A stretch of 33,627 nt of DNA, taken from assembly GCA_028277765.1 (NCBI GenBank), contig JANQFQ010000099.1:1-33627 (forward strand). The letters are read 5' to 3'. The notes under the pieces are model-generated. The model was not told the DNA's origin. It saw only the letters and a program-made list of their open reading frames with translations, and did no database searches. The stretch is from Desulfobacterales bacterium. Its GTDB lineage: Bacteria > Desulfobacterota > Desulfobacteria > Desulfobacterales > SURF-7. The stretch's first letter is position 1. Each line of letters starts with the position of its first letter. A program made the position numbers and the translations under genes. Shown piece after piece: positions 24,418-33,015 of the stretch.

Positions 24418-26421
24418 TTACAATATCCCCTTCACCTTCTCCACCACATTTTCAACAGTAAACCCGTATTTTTCAAGAACCGTCCCCCCCGGTGCGGAGG
24501 CTCCAAAACTGTCTATACACACTACAGATTCGCTGCTACCGGTGTAACGCTCCCATCCCAATGGACTTCCAGCCTCAATCGCGACACACGCCTTTACTTC
24601 AGGTATAATAATAGAATTCCTGTAACTCTCATCCTGTTTTTCAAAAAGCTCCCAGCTGGGCATATTCACTACCCTGACAGAGACGCCCTCCTTTTCAAGT
24701 TCCTTTTTCGAATCAAGCGCCAGATGCACCTCCGCACCAGAAGCAATCAGTATAACATCAGGTGTCCCTTCTGTATCATCAATAACATATGCCCCGCTTT
24801 GAAGCTTACCCCTGGTCTTTTCAGAATCCAAAACCGGCAGTTTCTGGCGGCTGAGAAGCAGGGCAATAGGACCGTTACTTATCTTCAAGGCCTGACGCCA
24901 AGCGTCTGCTGTTTCAGAGGCATCCGCAGGCCTAAGAACTGTCAGGCCGGGTATCGCACGCAGAGACGCAAGGTGCTCAACCGGCTGATGTGTGGGGCCG
25001 TCTTCGCCCACAGCAACACTATCATGGGTAAACACATAAATAACCGGCAGTTTCATCAAACTCGCCACCCTTATGGCAGGACGGATATAATCGGCAAAGA
25101 CGAGAAAGGTACCGCCGTATGGCCTCAGACCATTATGAAGGTACATACCGGACATGATCGCGCCCATGGCATGTTCCCTTACACCAAAACGGATGTTTCT
25201 GCCGTCATAATGCCCTTTCTGAAACTCGTGGGAGGAATCAAGATACGTCTTATTTGATGGCGCAAGGTCAGCGGATCCGCCGATAAGAGTCAGCACTTTG
25301 CCTGCCAGCCCGTTTAAAACTTTGCCTGAGGCTGCTCGGGTGGCAATCGGTCCGTCTGAAGGTGAAAAATCAGGGATCTCACTGTCCCATCCTTCCGGAA
25401 GATAACCGCTCATGGCGTTCACCCAGCTGTCCGCAAGTTCGGAGAATTCCTTTGAGTATGCCTTAAACCTCTCTTTCCATTCTTCTTCAGCTGTTTTTCC
25501 CAAATCTATACATTTTCTAAACTCATTTAACGCCTTATCTGGCACATAAAACGTTTTATCTTTCGGCCAGCCGAGGTTTTCTTTGGTAAGGGCTATCTCT
25601 TCTTCTCCCAGCGGGGCGCCGTGGGCGTCAGCTGAATCCTGTTTGTTTGGGCTGCCATATGCGATATGTGTTCTTAGTAGAATTAATGAAGGATTTTCCG
25701 TCTGGGATCGGGCTTCCTCAATAGCGCCGGCAATGGCATCAAGATTATTGCCGTCATCCACTCTAATGATGTGCCAGTTATAGGCTTCAAACCGCGCAGC
25801 CACATCTTCCGTAAAAGCGATATCCGTACCCCCTTCGATCGATATCTTATTATCATCATATATACATATAAGGCGCGACAGTCCAAGATGACCTGCCAGC
25901 GATGCCGCCTCTGAGGCGACTCCTTCCATCATGTCACCGTCACCGCACATCATATAGGTATAATGATCAACAATGTCATGCCCTGGTCTGTTATAACAGG
26001 CCGCAAGGTGACGTTCAGCCATGGCCATACCAACCGCGTTTGCAAAACCCTGCCCAAGCGGACCTGTAGTGGTCTCTACTCCCGGTGTGAGCCCATATTC
26101 GGGATGACCTGGTGTTTTACTTCCCCATTGGCGGAAATTCTTAATATCATCAAGACTTAAGTCATATCCGGTTAGGTGAAGCAGGCTGTATATAAGCATG
26201 GAAGCATGACCCCCTGACAATACAAACCGATCTCGGTCAAGCCAGTCCGGATTTACAGGATTATGCTTTAAATAACGCGTCCAAAGTACATAACCCGCAG
26301 GCGCAAGCCCCATTGGCGCGCCCGGATGACCGGAATTTGCCTTCTGGATAGCATCAATGGAAAGTGTACGGATAGTATTGATACAAAGATCATCTATCTG
26401 TGTCTGTTCCCCGTCACTCAT
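24418..26421 (-). CDS. tkt: Transketolase
   Basis: This full-length 667-residue, thiamine-diphosphate-dependent enzyme of the non-oxidative pentose phosphate pathway transfers two-carbon ketol units. [17 protein letters not shown] lies near the N-terminus. The TPP/Mg site is [18 protein letters not shown], followed by [11 protein letters not shown]. The Pyr domain has [26 protein letters not shown] and [19 protein letters not shown]. The C-terminal domain has VINM-like [10 protein letters not shown]. The start is ATG 26421 after AAAGGAG. It is monocistronic, convergent with the second antiporter, and I see no clear terminator between them. Motif coverage and length leave no doubt about the call. 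Confidence 0.96.
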   Translation of the reverse strand: MSDGEQTQIDDLCINTIRTLSIDAIQKANSGHPGAPMGLAPAGYVLWTRYLKHNPVNPDWLDRDRFVLSGGHASMLIYSLLHLTGYDLSLDDIKNFRQWGSKTPGHPEYGLTPGVETTTGPLGQGFANAVGMAMAERHLAACYNRPGHDIVDHYTYMMCGDGDMMEGVASEAASLAGHLGLSRLICIYDDNKISIEGGTDIAFTEDVAARFEAYNWHIIRVDDGNNLDAIAGAIEEARSQTENPSLILLRTHIAYGSPNKQDSADAHGAPLGEEEIALTKENLGWPKDKTFYVPDKALNEFRKCIDLGKTAEEEWKERFKAYSKEFSELADSWVNAMSGYLPEGWDSEIPDFSPSDGPIATRAASGKVLNGLAGKVLTLIGGSADLAPSNKTYLDSSHEFQKGHYDGRNIRFGVREHAMGAIMSGMYLHNGLRPYGGTFLVFADYIRPAIRVASLMKLPVIYVFTHDSVAVGEDGPTHQPVEHLASLRAIPGLTVLRPADASETADAWRQALKISNGPIALLLSRQKLPVLDSEKTRGKLQSGAYVIDDTEGTPDVILIASGAEVHLALDSKKELEKEGVSVRVVNMPSWELFEKQDESYRNSIIIPEVKACVAIEAGSPLGWERYTGSSESVVCIDSFGASAPGGTVLEKYGFTVENVVEKVKGIL

Positions 26422-26821
26422 AACTCTTTTCTCCTTTCAAAATAAGGTCAGGTGAAGTCAAACTAATGCACGGCTTGTTATACCAGTTTTATTTATTTTG
26501 CAAGGAGAGATATAAAATTTGTTGGAATCATGACATGTAAGGCATAAAAAACAAAAAGTTCATCTTAGACCAGAATGCAAAATAAATAAAAATCCGAAAT
26601 CCGAAGCACGAAATCCGAAACAAATTCGAAATCTAAATGTCAAAATGTTTCAAACTCTTAGACGTCAGATGTGAGTGTGTTGGCTCTGCCAAGATATTCA
26701 TCCAGCATCCAGGATAGTTTTGATCATTCGGATTTTGGTCATTTGATATTGTTTCGGATTTCGTGCTTCGGATTTCGGATTTTTTTTATCCAGCACTCAA
26801 TCCCGTGGCTTTCTTCCACAT
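26422..26821. repeat. Intergenic region with R1 element, copy 2
   Basis: R1 arms are at 26590-26640 (AATCCGAAATCCGAAGCACG and on) and 26722-26788 (ending TCGTGCTTCGGATTTCGGAT), about 80 bases apart, with R2 words (ATCCAGCATCCAGGAT) between and after them. The right arm's T-run could double as a terminator for the radical SAM gene on the minus strand. No gene is visible. Confidence 0.8.
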
Positions 26822-27691
26822 CTAGAGTGCTCTCATGTGCTCCGGTTTCAGGCTGATCTTACCAGCAAGCGCTTCATCGATCAGCTGAATTGTCTTTTCC
26901 TTGTCTCTGGGCATTCGCGCCCTTATGGGGAGGTAATTTGAAGCATGGTTGGCGTGAAAGAGGCCCCTGGTTAGATTGGTATGCTCAAAAATGGTTCTGA
27001 GCTCCTGGAGGGTCTCTTTTGGCTTAAATACGGGGAACTTACCAGCCTCATGATCTTTATAAAGAGGTGTGTCTGGTATCAGCATCAAACTCAAAGCACC
27101 AACATATTCAGGATCGATTGCTGAAAGCACCCTTCCGGTCTCCTTTGCGTGGATCTCTGACCTTTCCCGGCCTGCGATCCCTAAAAGTACCGTTAGTGAT
27201 AACTTAATCCCCGCTTCTCTGATCTTTCTTCCCATCTGTATCATCCGTTCTGAATCTGCACCTTTTTTAACAGTCTTAAGGGTAACATCATCACCACTTT
27301 CAAGTCCCATATATGCTATTCCAAGTCCGTGAGCTTTAAGTTCTTTTAATTCATCCATTGTCTTCAGCTTGATACTCTTTGTGTTAGCATAAACGCCTAC
27401 CCTGGTCACCCATGGGAGTTGCTTTTCAATCTCAACAAGAATTTTCAGCAGTCTTTTCTGTGGAATGATGAGCGCATCACCATCACACAGAAAGACACGC
27501 CTCTGGCGCTTAAAATGCTTAGCAGCATAAGCAATATCCTCCATAATGATGTCATCTGACTTTATCTGAAACAGACCCCATTTGTATGAACCGCAAAATG
27601 TGCACTTATTGTGCGAACACCCCAGTGTCACCTGGAGCAGGATGCTGTTTGCCTCACTAGGCGGGCGTATAATGTATCCTTCGTAATGCAT
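26822..27691 (-). CDS. Radical SAM protein
   Basis: I start at ATG 27691 (MHYEGYIIRPPSE, 289 residues), with AGGA nine bases upstream. The ATG three codons earlier abuts the ribosome-binding site. The cluster motif is GCSHNKCTFC, i.e. C-x4-C-x2-C at residues 25, 30 and 33, not the textbook C-x3-C-x2-C. Further landmarks are DGDALIIPQKR, YMGLESGDDVTLK and LLGIAGRERSEIH, the Elp3/MiaB-like TIM-barrel core with a short C-terminal tail containing HANHASNYLPIRARMPRDK. Proteins of this group are widespread in anaerobes and mostly uncharacterised. No B12-binding or TRAM domain is present. It is flanked on both sides by R1 repeats. Confidence 0.88.
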   Translation of the reverse strand: MHYEGYIIRPPSEANSILLQVTLGCSHNKCTFCGSYKWGLFQIKSDDIIMEDIAYAAKHFKRQRRVFLCDGDALIIPQKRLLKILVEIEKQLPWVTRVGVYANTKSIKLKTMDELKELKAHGLGIAYMGLESGDDVTLKTVKKGADSERMIQMGRKIREAGIKLSLTVLLGIAGRERSEIHAKETGRVLSAIDPEYVGALSLMLIPDTPLYKDHEAGKFPVFKPKETLQELRTIFEHTNLTRGLFHANHASNYLPIRARMPRDKEKTIQLIDEALAGKISLKPEHMRAL

Positions 27692-27736
27692 AGTAAACAT
27701 CCTGGTTTGGAGAGCCAGTCTTTAGTTACCCATAAA

Positions 27737-27883
27737 AGGAGGTTGTTTATGAATACTTACGCTGAAAATCCGAAATCCGAATATCGAAATCCGAAACAAA
27801 TCCGAATATCAAAATCCAAATGTTCAAAACAACAGATCTTATACCACAGGGGTATAAGTTTCGTTTTTTTTTCTGTAATTTGA
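27737..27883 (+). pseudogene. Orphan gene start (ideal RBS and ATG) running into an R1 repeat
   Basis: AGGAGG at 27737-27742, six bases before ATG 27749, is the best ribosome-binding site in the window. The frame reads MNTYAE and then enters the R1 repeat, whose translation is repeat-derived, and it ends at 27883. It may be the 5' end of a gene lost or interrupted by the repeat, or a chance signal. Confidence 0.3.
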
Positions 27884-27937
27884 ATTTTGGTCATTTGATA
27901 TTGTTTCGGATTTCGTGCTTCGTGCTTCGGATTTTTC
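27765..27937. repeat. R1 inverted-repeat element, copy 3
   Basis: The left arm is 27765-27829 (AATCCGAAATCCGAATATCG repeated with variation) and the right arm 27878-27937 (ATTTTGGTCATTTGATATTG, then TTTCGGATTTCGTGCTTCG). The right arm is nearly identical to that of copy 2 over about 45 bases, including GGTCATTTGATATTGTTTCG. Confidence 0.8.
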
Positions 27938-28006
27938 ATAGAAAACCTTTTATACTTCTGTATCTAACCTAAACGGATAAAAAACTATAGCTCTGTGATA
28001 AAAGCA

Positions 28007-29470
28007 TTACCGTACAACCGGCTTCCCACCGAATCCATCCCCCTTAAGCCTGGTGATGAACCAGTCTGCCTCCTTTTCAGTCCGGAATGCGCCGACTAAA
28101 AGTCTGTTTTTGTCCTTTTCCTTTCGGTCGGGAATTGAATATGTGAAATACCCTTTTTCCTGAAGTGCATTTCCAGTCTCCTGAACCTCCAGCTCTGTTT
28201 TATAAAGCCCCACCTGCACCGCGTATGGGAACTTCACAACCTTTGCGTATGAAAAGCTCTGCTGTTCCAAGTAAGCGGCAGCCATTCTTGCTTCACGATA
28301 ATCACTGAAATAACCTATAAAAATACGCCACCATTCCCCTTTGTCCGGTATACTTGTCAGAGATGTTAATACAGGTACACCGTTTGATTTTAATTCTTTT
28401 GCCTCATTTAATGTCCGCTGCCGGTCCTGAAAAGAGATAACATGGATGGTATATGGATAGCTGATGACATTGTCGGATGCTGTCTCCATTCTATTATTAA
28501 AATTATATGAAGCAGCCTGTTTCCCACCAGGTGTATTTTCAGCTGTCCATGCCGTATGTTCTGCTTTGTACCTTTCTGCAAACCCTTTTCCTGTGCCCGC
28601 TGGAACAGCAACCACATAACTTCCTCTGTTCAGGCGGTTGCTCCTTATCTCCGGGTTCATTTCCCTTATGGTTTTGTAATATGTTCCTGCGGCCCTGGCA
28701 ACCACAACCAGGGGTATCTCTTTTGAACTCTTTATTTTTACATGATCAAATGTAAGCGGGGGATATAGGTCCCCTTTGTCCAGAAAAAAACCGTATTTCC
28801 CAGGATTTGATAAAACAAGCTTCACGGAAACGATCTTAAAAATATAATGCTGTGTCTCCCTGTACAGGTGTAGTTTATAAAAATCATTTGTCTCTTGATT
28901 AATAATATCCTCCCTTAGCCTGTCTTCACCCATATTATAAGCGGCAGCCGCAAGTGTCCATGAATTGAATTCAGCGTAAAGCTCTTGTAGATATAAGACT
29001 GCCGCATCTGTTGATTTAAAGATATTTCTTCTTTCATCAATTTTCCGGTTAATGGTAAGACCATATCGTTTACCAGTCAGCCCCATAAACTGCCAAAACC
29101 CAGTAGCCCCCTTGGATGAACGGATATTCGGGCGCAGCGCGCTTTCTACAATCGTAATATACTTCAGGTCATCCGGCATATTATTTTTCTTTAAAATTTT
29201 TTCAATATGCGGCATATATCGGCCGGACCGTTTTATCCACAACAGTACCTGTGCCCGGTCCTGGATGGAATACATAAACGCCTTTTCAAAACGTTCCTTT
29301 ACCCGCTGTTCTTCAATAGGAACTCTTTCTCCGCAAAAATCGATGGGCGAACTAACCTTTAGACTGGATGTCAAGGAAGGTATCCGGGCTGTCTCAAAAC
29401 CTTCTTTAGCCGTTCCCCACACAGGAAAAGCCAGTATTAACATAGTAATGAATAAAAATGTATTCCGCAT
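28007..29470 (-). CDS. Lytic transglycosylase (MltD-like, GH23) with SPOR-type repeats
   Basis: I choose ATG 29470 (MRNTFLFITM, 487 residues), preceded by AAAGGAAA; the open frame extends 29 codons upstream without a good signal. A signal peptide is at about 1-22. The SLT/GH23 domain has its catalytic Glu at about E109 in YITIVESALRP, with GATGFWQFMGLTGKRYGL and LAAAAYNMGEDRL. A degenerate LysM-like segment follows (REMNPEIRSNRLNRGSYVVA). The C-terminal third has SPOR-type repeats: YPYTIHVISFQDRQRTLNEA, YAVQVGLYKTELEVQETG and LLVGAFRTEKEADWF. SPOR domains bind denuded glycan at the septum, so action in cell division or wall remodelling in the periplasm is expected. Confidence 0.88.
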   Translation of the reverse strand: MRNTFLFITMLILAFPVWGTAKEGFETARIPSLTSSLKVSSPIDFCGERVPIEEQRVKERFEKAFMYSIQDRAQVLLWIKRSGRYMPHIEKILKKNNMPDDLKYITIVESALRPNIRSSKGATGFWQFMGLTGKRYGLTINRKIDERRNIFKSTDAAVLYLQELYAEFNSWTLAAAAYNMGEDRLREDIINQETNDFYKLHLYRETQHYIFKIVSVKLVLSNPGKYGFFLDKGDLYPPLTFDHVKIKSSKEIPLVVVARAAGTYYKTIREMNPEIRSNRLNRGSYVVAVPAGTGKGFAERYKAEHTAWTAENTPGGKQAASYNFNNRMETASDNVISYPYTIHVISFQDRQRTLNEAKELKSNGVPVLTSLTSIPDKGEWWRIFIGYFSDYREARMAAAYLEQQSFSYAKVVKFPYAVQVGLYKTELEVQETGNALQEKGYFTYSIPDRKEKDKNRLLVGAFRTEKEADWFITRLKGDGFGGKPVVR

Positions 29471-29495
29471 AATTTCCTTTCCGGTTTTATTTACT

Positions 29496-30083
29496 TTATG
29501 TAACCTCCTGCCTGTACAACATCCCAACCGTCTCCTCATCCCATTCATCAAACCCATTCAAGGTTTCAACCCCTTCTTCATTAAACCTTTTTGCCACTTC
29601 ATCTTCGGTTAATCCAACAACCCCCATCATAGCAACAATCCTTTTTATAACGAGCCTTCTGCCCTCCTTTTCGTTAGCGCTAACGCTGTTGTGCTTCTGT
29701 TCTTTCTTTTGTTTATCCTCTTCTTGAATTAAACGGTTTTCGTTAGTGCTAACACTGATCCTTTCTTTCTTTTTTTCAGATTTATTTTCAGCTTCAGCAA
29801 TTTTGAGAGCAGTTTCGTTAAAAGCGACATCAGCTTTAGCCCTATCATCGTTACCACTAACGATATTCTCTTCTTTATATTCAAATGTCTTAGGAGATTG
29901 CTCCTGATCAAGCATCAGAACAGCTCTGTTTATAATCCCCGAAATACTCTCCCCTGTTGTTTCCTTAACCCTTTTGATAACAGTATATGACTCCCTGTCC
30001 ATCATCACAGTGAACCGTTTCCTCCCTTCGGCCTTCTGCTTTTTCTGCCATTTTCGCTGTCTGTCTTTACTTGAAAGCGTCAT
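29496..30083 (-). CDS. Ribbon-helix-helix-like DNA-binding protein with recombinase-like C-terminal segment
   Basis: The product has 195 residues. The basic N-terminus (KDRQRKWQKKQKAEGRKRF) leads to a beta strand and two helices (FTVMMDRESYTVIKRVKETT, then SISGIINRAVLML) that fit a ribbon-helix-helix DNA-binding domain. The middle is charged and low-complexity, with three VS(A/T/G)N repeats encoded by near-identical palindromes. The C-terminus has LTEDEVAKRFNEEGVETLNG, then WDEETVGMLYRQ. This resembles the helical 'LNxxGxxTxxGxxW' segment found in large serine recombinases and related proteins. The ATG follows AGGCGG. It ends 25 nt before the transglycosylase and may share its transcript. The regulatory role is inferred. 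Confidence 0.65.
   Translation of the reverse strand: MTLSSKDRQRKWQKKQKAEGRKRFTVMMDRESYTVIKRVKETTGESISGIINRAVLMLDQEQSPKTFEYKEENIVSGNDDRAKADVAFNETALKIAEAENKSEKKKERISVSTNENRLIQEEDKQKKEQKHNSVSANEKEGRRLVIKRIVAMMGVVGLTEDEVAKRFNEEGVETLNGFDEWDEETVGMLYRQEVT
29672..29685. repeat. Palindromic site A (CGTTAGCGCTAACG), intragenic
   Basis: This perfect 14-bp palindrome lies inside the ribbon-helix-helix gene, encoding part of NSVSANEKEG on the minus strand. It is one of four related sites with consensus YGTTANYRCTAACR. Confidence 0.55.
29741..29754. repeat. Palindromic site B (CGTTAGTGCTAACA), intragenic
   Basis: Second site, 69 bp from site A. It differs from A at two of 14 positions and encodes part of SVSTNEN. 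Confidence 0.5.
29849..29862. repeat. Palindromic site C (CGTTACCACTAACG), intragenic
   Basis: Third site, 108 bp from site B, encoding part of NIVSGNDD. The outer GTTA/TAAC half-sites are intact and the centre is changed. Confidence 0.45.
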
Positions 30084-30449
30084 TAATACCGCCTGTATTA
30101 AATCTTATTATTCACCACAAAGTCACAGAGGTTGTTTTGCTTTAAAACAGCTTAGCCCTTCAGGCTTTGCGTGACAAAAATAACTCATCAATGTACTCTG
30201 TAAACTCTGTAGGGTGATTTTTTCTATTGGCGACTATTTAACCAACACTCGAACTCTTTGTGGTGAAATTATCAGTTTTTCTGACTATCCTGTTATCGCT
30301 AACACTCCAAGGATCATAAATCAAGATTTTTTATTGTTTAAAGCAAAAAAGCTCTTTATTCCAAAAGGATAGACTTTCTTACTTGCATTTCCCTTATACC
30401 TAATGTACAAAAATACTTTTTGCTGTTGTTAGCTATTTTAATATAAAAA
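30084..30449. repeat. Divergent intergenic region with R5 element, copy 1
   Basis: TTCACCACAAAGTCACAGAGG (30111-30131) and CTCTTTGTGGTGAA (30254-30267) are the ends of an R5 inverted-repeat element, with ACTCTGTAAACTCTGTAGGG inside it. Palindromic site D lies just beyond. No gene is seen, and no strong ribosome-binding site precedes the glycosyltransferase start at 30450. Confidence 0.65.
30291..30304. promoter_or_regulatory. Palindromic site D (TGTTATCGCTAACA), intergenic
   Basis: Fourth site, outside any coding sequence, between the ribbon-helix-helix gene (start 30083) and the divergent glycosyltransferase (start 30450). It matches site B at 11 of 14 positions. Lying upstream of both genes, it could be an operator for either. 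Confidence 0.4.
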
Positions 30450-31703
30450 ATGAATAGACATAATAATAATACCGGTCCCTTAAGAATCGGCCTTCTTGGT
30501 TACAGAAGTAATCCTCACTGCGGCGGGCAAGGTATTTATATTCAAAATCTCGCCAGGGCTCTGAAAAACCTTGGCCATTATGTGGAAGTCATCTCAGGTC
30601 CACCCGGGCCTCACCTAGATGAGGATATTACCCTTCAAATGCTCGAAGGCCTTGACCTGTATAATCCTGAAGACATGTTCAGAATGCCCACATTTAAAGA
30701 ACTATCAGACCTGATAAACTTTATAGAATGGACTGGGATCTCCACAATGGGTTTTCCTGAAACACTTACGTTTGGTCTTCGTGCTTATAAATACTTGAAA
30801 AAACGAAGAAATGACTTTGACATCATTCATGACAATCAGAGCCTCTCCTATGGTATATGGGCAATTAACAAAATGGTTCCCACCGTTATCACCATACATC
30901 ATCCTATTACTGTGGACCGTGATATTGATGTCAGTTCTGCTTCAGCGATATCTAAAAAGATCGAACATTTTCGATGGTATTCATTCATCGGCATGCAGAA
31001 AAGAGTTTCACGGACCTTTTCCCATATTATCACCGTTTCTGAATGTACAAAAAGTGATATAGGAAGTGAATTCAGCATACCTGAAGATAATTTCAGGGTT
31101 GTGCCAAATGGTATCGATATTGACCGTTTTTACCCCATCCCGGATATTATACGCCGAAACGGCAGGGTAATTGTGACAAACAGTGCAGACACACCGTTAA
31201 AAGGGCTCCCTTATCTTTTAAAGGCCGTAGCCGAAGTCGCTAAATCAAAAAAAATCAGACTCATTGTCATTGGTACACCAAAAAAGAATAGCCGTATTAT
31301 CAAGATTATAAGGGATCTTGACATCGCCCACCTTGTTACCTTTACAGGCAGAATTTCTAATGAAGAATTTGTAGAACAGTACGCTAAAGCTGCCCTTGCC
31401 GTGGTACCGTCCGTGTACGAAGGATTCGGGCTTCCTGCCGGTGAAGCCATGGCATGCGGAGTGCCAGTGATAACAACCTCAGGAGGTGCACTTCCAGAAG
31501 TTGTGGGTAACGCAGGCGTTGTTGTTCCTCCCAAGGACCACATGGCCCTGGCCAATGCCATATCAGACCTTTTCGATAATCCAGCTCGGGCTAAGGATAT
31601 TGGACAGGCTGGTTACAAACGGGTTATGGACCACTTTACATGGGAAAAAGCAGCGGAAAAAACCGTAGACGTATACAGAGAGGCGATCCGTGATCACAGT
31701 TGA
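30450..31703 (+). CDS. Glycosyltransferase family 4 (GT-B)
   Basis: This 417-residue retaining glycosyltransferase has the N-terminal Rossmann domain LRIGLLGYRSNPHCGGQGIY, with a Gly-Gly acceptor/phosphate loop, then IITVSECTKSDI and VPNGIDIDRFYP at the domain junction. The C-terminal donor domain has VTNSADTPLKGLPYLLKA and the E-x7-E motif EGFGLPAGE at about residues 324-332, followed by ACGVPVITTSGGALPEVVG. It probably transfers a sugar from a nucleotide donor onto a lipid or polysaccharide at the inner membrane face. The ATG lacks a visible Shine-Dalgarno sequence. The downstream methyltransferase overlaps it by 14 nt, so the two act in one pathway. Confidence 0.9.
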   Translation: MNRHNNNTGPLRIGLLGYRSNPHCGGQGIYIQNLARALKNLGHYVEVISGPPGPHLDEDITLQMLEGLDLYNPEDMFRMPTFKELSDLINFIEWTGISTMGFPETLTFGLRAYKYLKKRRNDFDIIHDNQSLSYGIWAINKMVPTVITIHHPITVDRDIDVSSASAISKKIEHFRWYSFIGMQKRVSRTFSHIITVSECTKSDIGSEFSIPEDNFRVVPNGIDIDRFYPIPDIIRRNGRVIVTNSADTPLKGLPYLLKAVAEVAKSKKIRLIVIGTPKKNSRIIKIIRDLDIAHLVTFTGRISNEEFVEQYAKAALAVVPSVYEGFGLPAGEAMACGVPVITTSGGALPEVVGNAGVVVPPKDHMALANAISDLFDNPARAKDIGQAGYKRVMDHFTWEKAAEKTVDVYREAIRDHS

Positions 31704-32400
31704 TTTTCACAGACTAGGCATCAAGCCAGGTTATAAGGTTCTCGACATCGGCTGCGGACCGGCCCGCCATACCTGCGCTGCCTACAGGTTTGAAAAGATC
31801 ACGGCCATTGGAGCGGATCTAAGCTTTAATGATATCAAAGAAGCCAGGATACAGCTGGACTACCATGACATGATCGGCGAACACAAGGGCGGAGCATGGG
31901 GGCTCCTTGTTACAGATATAACCTGTCTTCCGTTTAAAGATAATTATTTTGACCTTGTTATCTGCTCAGAAGTGATGGAACACATCCCTGATGAAAAGAA
32001 CGCTGCTAAAGAGATTGTAAGAGTACTTAAGCCGAAACACAACCTTGTTGTCAGTGTACCCCGCTACTATCCTGAGCGGATATGCTGGGCCCTTTCAGAT
32101 GCTTATCACAATGTAAACCAGGGTCACATCCGTATTTATAAAAAACAGCCCCTTATAGACCTTTTTGAGAGCACAGGGGTAAAAAGATGGCGTACCAATT
32201 ACGCCCACGCCCTGCATTCACCGTTCTGGTGGCTGAAATGCCTTATGGGTCCAGAAAAAGATGATTCCCTACCTGTAAATCTCTACCACCGGTTTCTCAC
32301 CTGGGACATCATGGAACAACCATGGATCACAAGATTCCTAGACCACCTCCTCAACCCCGTCCTCGGAAAAAGCTTAGTCTTGTATCTGAAGAAAAAATAA
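31690..32400 (+). CDS. Class I SAM-dependent methyltransferase (Methyltransf_11 type)
   Basis: The product has 236 residues. Motif I VLDIGCGPARHTC is at about 17-29, with IGADLSFNDI after it; motif II/III appear in LPFKDNYFDLVICSEVMEHI and IVRVLKPKHNLVVSVPRY. The start is GTG 31690 (MITVDFHRLG), inside the last codons of the glycosyltransferase, so translation is coupled. The C-terminal third (HALHSPFWWLKCLMGPEKDD) is not part of the core fold and may bind the acceptor. It likely methylates the glycan or glycolipid made by its partner; the acceptor is not identifiable by eye. Confidence 0.88.
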   Translation: MITVDFHRLGIKPGYKVLDIGCGPARHTCAAYRFEKITAIGADLSFNDIKEARIQLDYHDMIGEHKGGAWGLLVTDITCLPFKDNYFDLVICSEVMEHIPDEKNAAKEIVRVLKPKHNLVVSVPRYYPERICWALSDAYHNVNQGHIRIYKKQPLIDLFESTGVKRWRTNYAHALHSPFWWLKCLMGPEKDDSLPVNLYHRFLTWDIMEQPWITRFLDHLLNPVLGKSLVLYLKKK

Positions 32401-32518
32401 CTGCTCAGAACAGGAAAAGTATGTGCGTTTAAATAACAAATCAACAAGTAAAAAGGGGCACCCATTTTCTCGCTGTTCTCTGGCTTAAAAAATAGAAGTC
32501 GAGATCATAAGCATCATA

Positions 32519-32689
32519 TTATTCTAAATCGCAGAGTAAACATTTATCAATATTCCAAGGACATAAATCCTCAAAGATAGTATAAGACATGACAATGTTT
32601 GCTTTATGTTTCTTGCCTTTATACTCATAATTAAATTTTTTATCATCATTTTTTCCCCAACAATTTTTGAAAAAATCGCACTCTCTTAA
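32519..32689 (-). pseudogene. Possible gene remnant (56 codons, no start)
   Basis: A minus-strand frame with protein-like composition opens right after an in-frame TGA. Its only ATG is 23 codons before the stop. It contains four Cys and no stop across 56 codons in a very AT-rich stretch. It could be the 3' end of a decayed gene, or chance. Confidence 0.2.
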
Positions 32690-32764
32690 TCATACAGTAT
32701 GTTATAAACATTGTTTTTTTTTCTTGTTCTCTAGATTTCATTATTTTTCAAATCAATAAAAAAG

Positions 32765-32794
32765 TTGTTGCAAAAAGATTTTTTTGCCTATACT
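32765..32794 (+). promoter_or_regulatory. Possible promoter of the LamG-like gene
   Basis: TTGTTG, an 18-base spacer and TATACT (32789-32794). The spacer holds a GCAAAAA/TTTTTGC hairpin. If used, it gives a leader of about 425 nt. Confidence 0.3.
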
Positions 32795-32841
32795 AGAAAT
32801 CATTCCATTTACAATCGGGAAAAAAAAAGAATCGGGGGAAG

Positions 32842-32893
32842 TAACAATAGATCTTTTCTGGTAATTTTTTTACTGGATCTATGACTATTGTTA
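32842..32893 (+). promoter_or_regulatory. Long leader hairpin upstream of the LamG-like gene
   Basis: TAACAATAG (32842-32850) pairs exactly with CTATTGTTA (32885-32893). Inner AGATC/GATCT and GGTAA/TTACT pairings continue the stem with internal bulges. It lies in the presumed 5' leader. Confidence 0.4.
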
Positions 32894-33015
32894 AAAGACA
32901 AACCTTTTGTAAAAAGGAACCTGATTTTATGGGATTGTTATACAATGGATAAACAGACTGCCGCAAAAAAAGATGTATATCAGGCAGACTGCTTATTCAC
33001 AACTAAAAAAATGAG

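Noticed and set aside
24724..25257. Plus-strand frame of 177 codons
   Set aside because: Antisense to the transketolase C-terminal half; no recognisable domain.
29471..29557. Upstream 29-codon extension of the lytic transglycosylase
   Set aside because: It would bury the signal peptide behind a basic segment and overlaps the upstream gene; ATG 29470 has AAAGGAAA.
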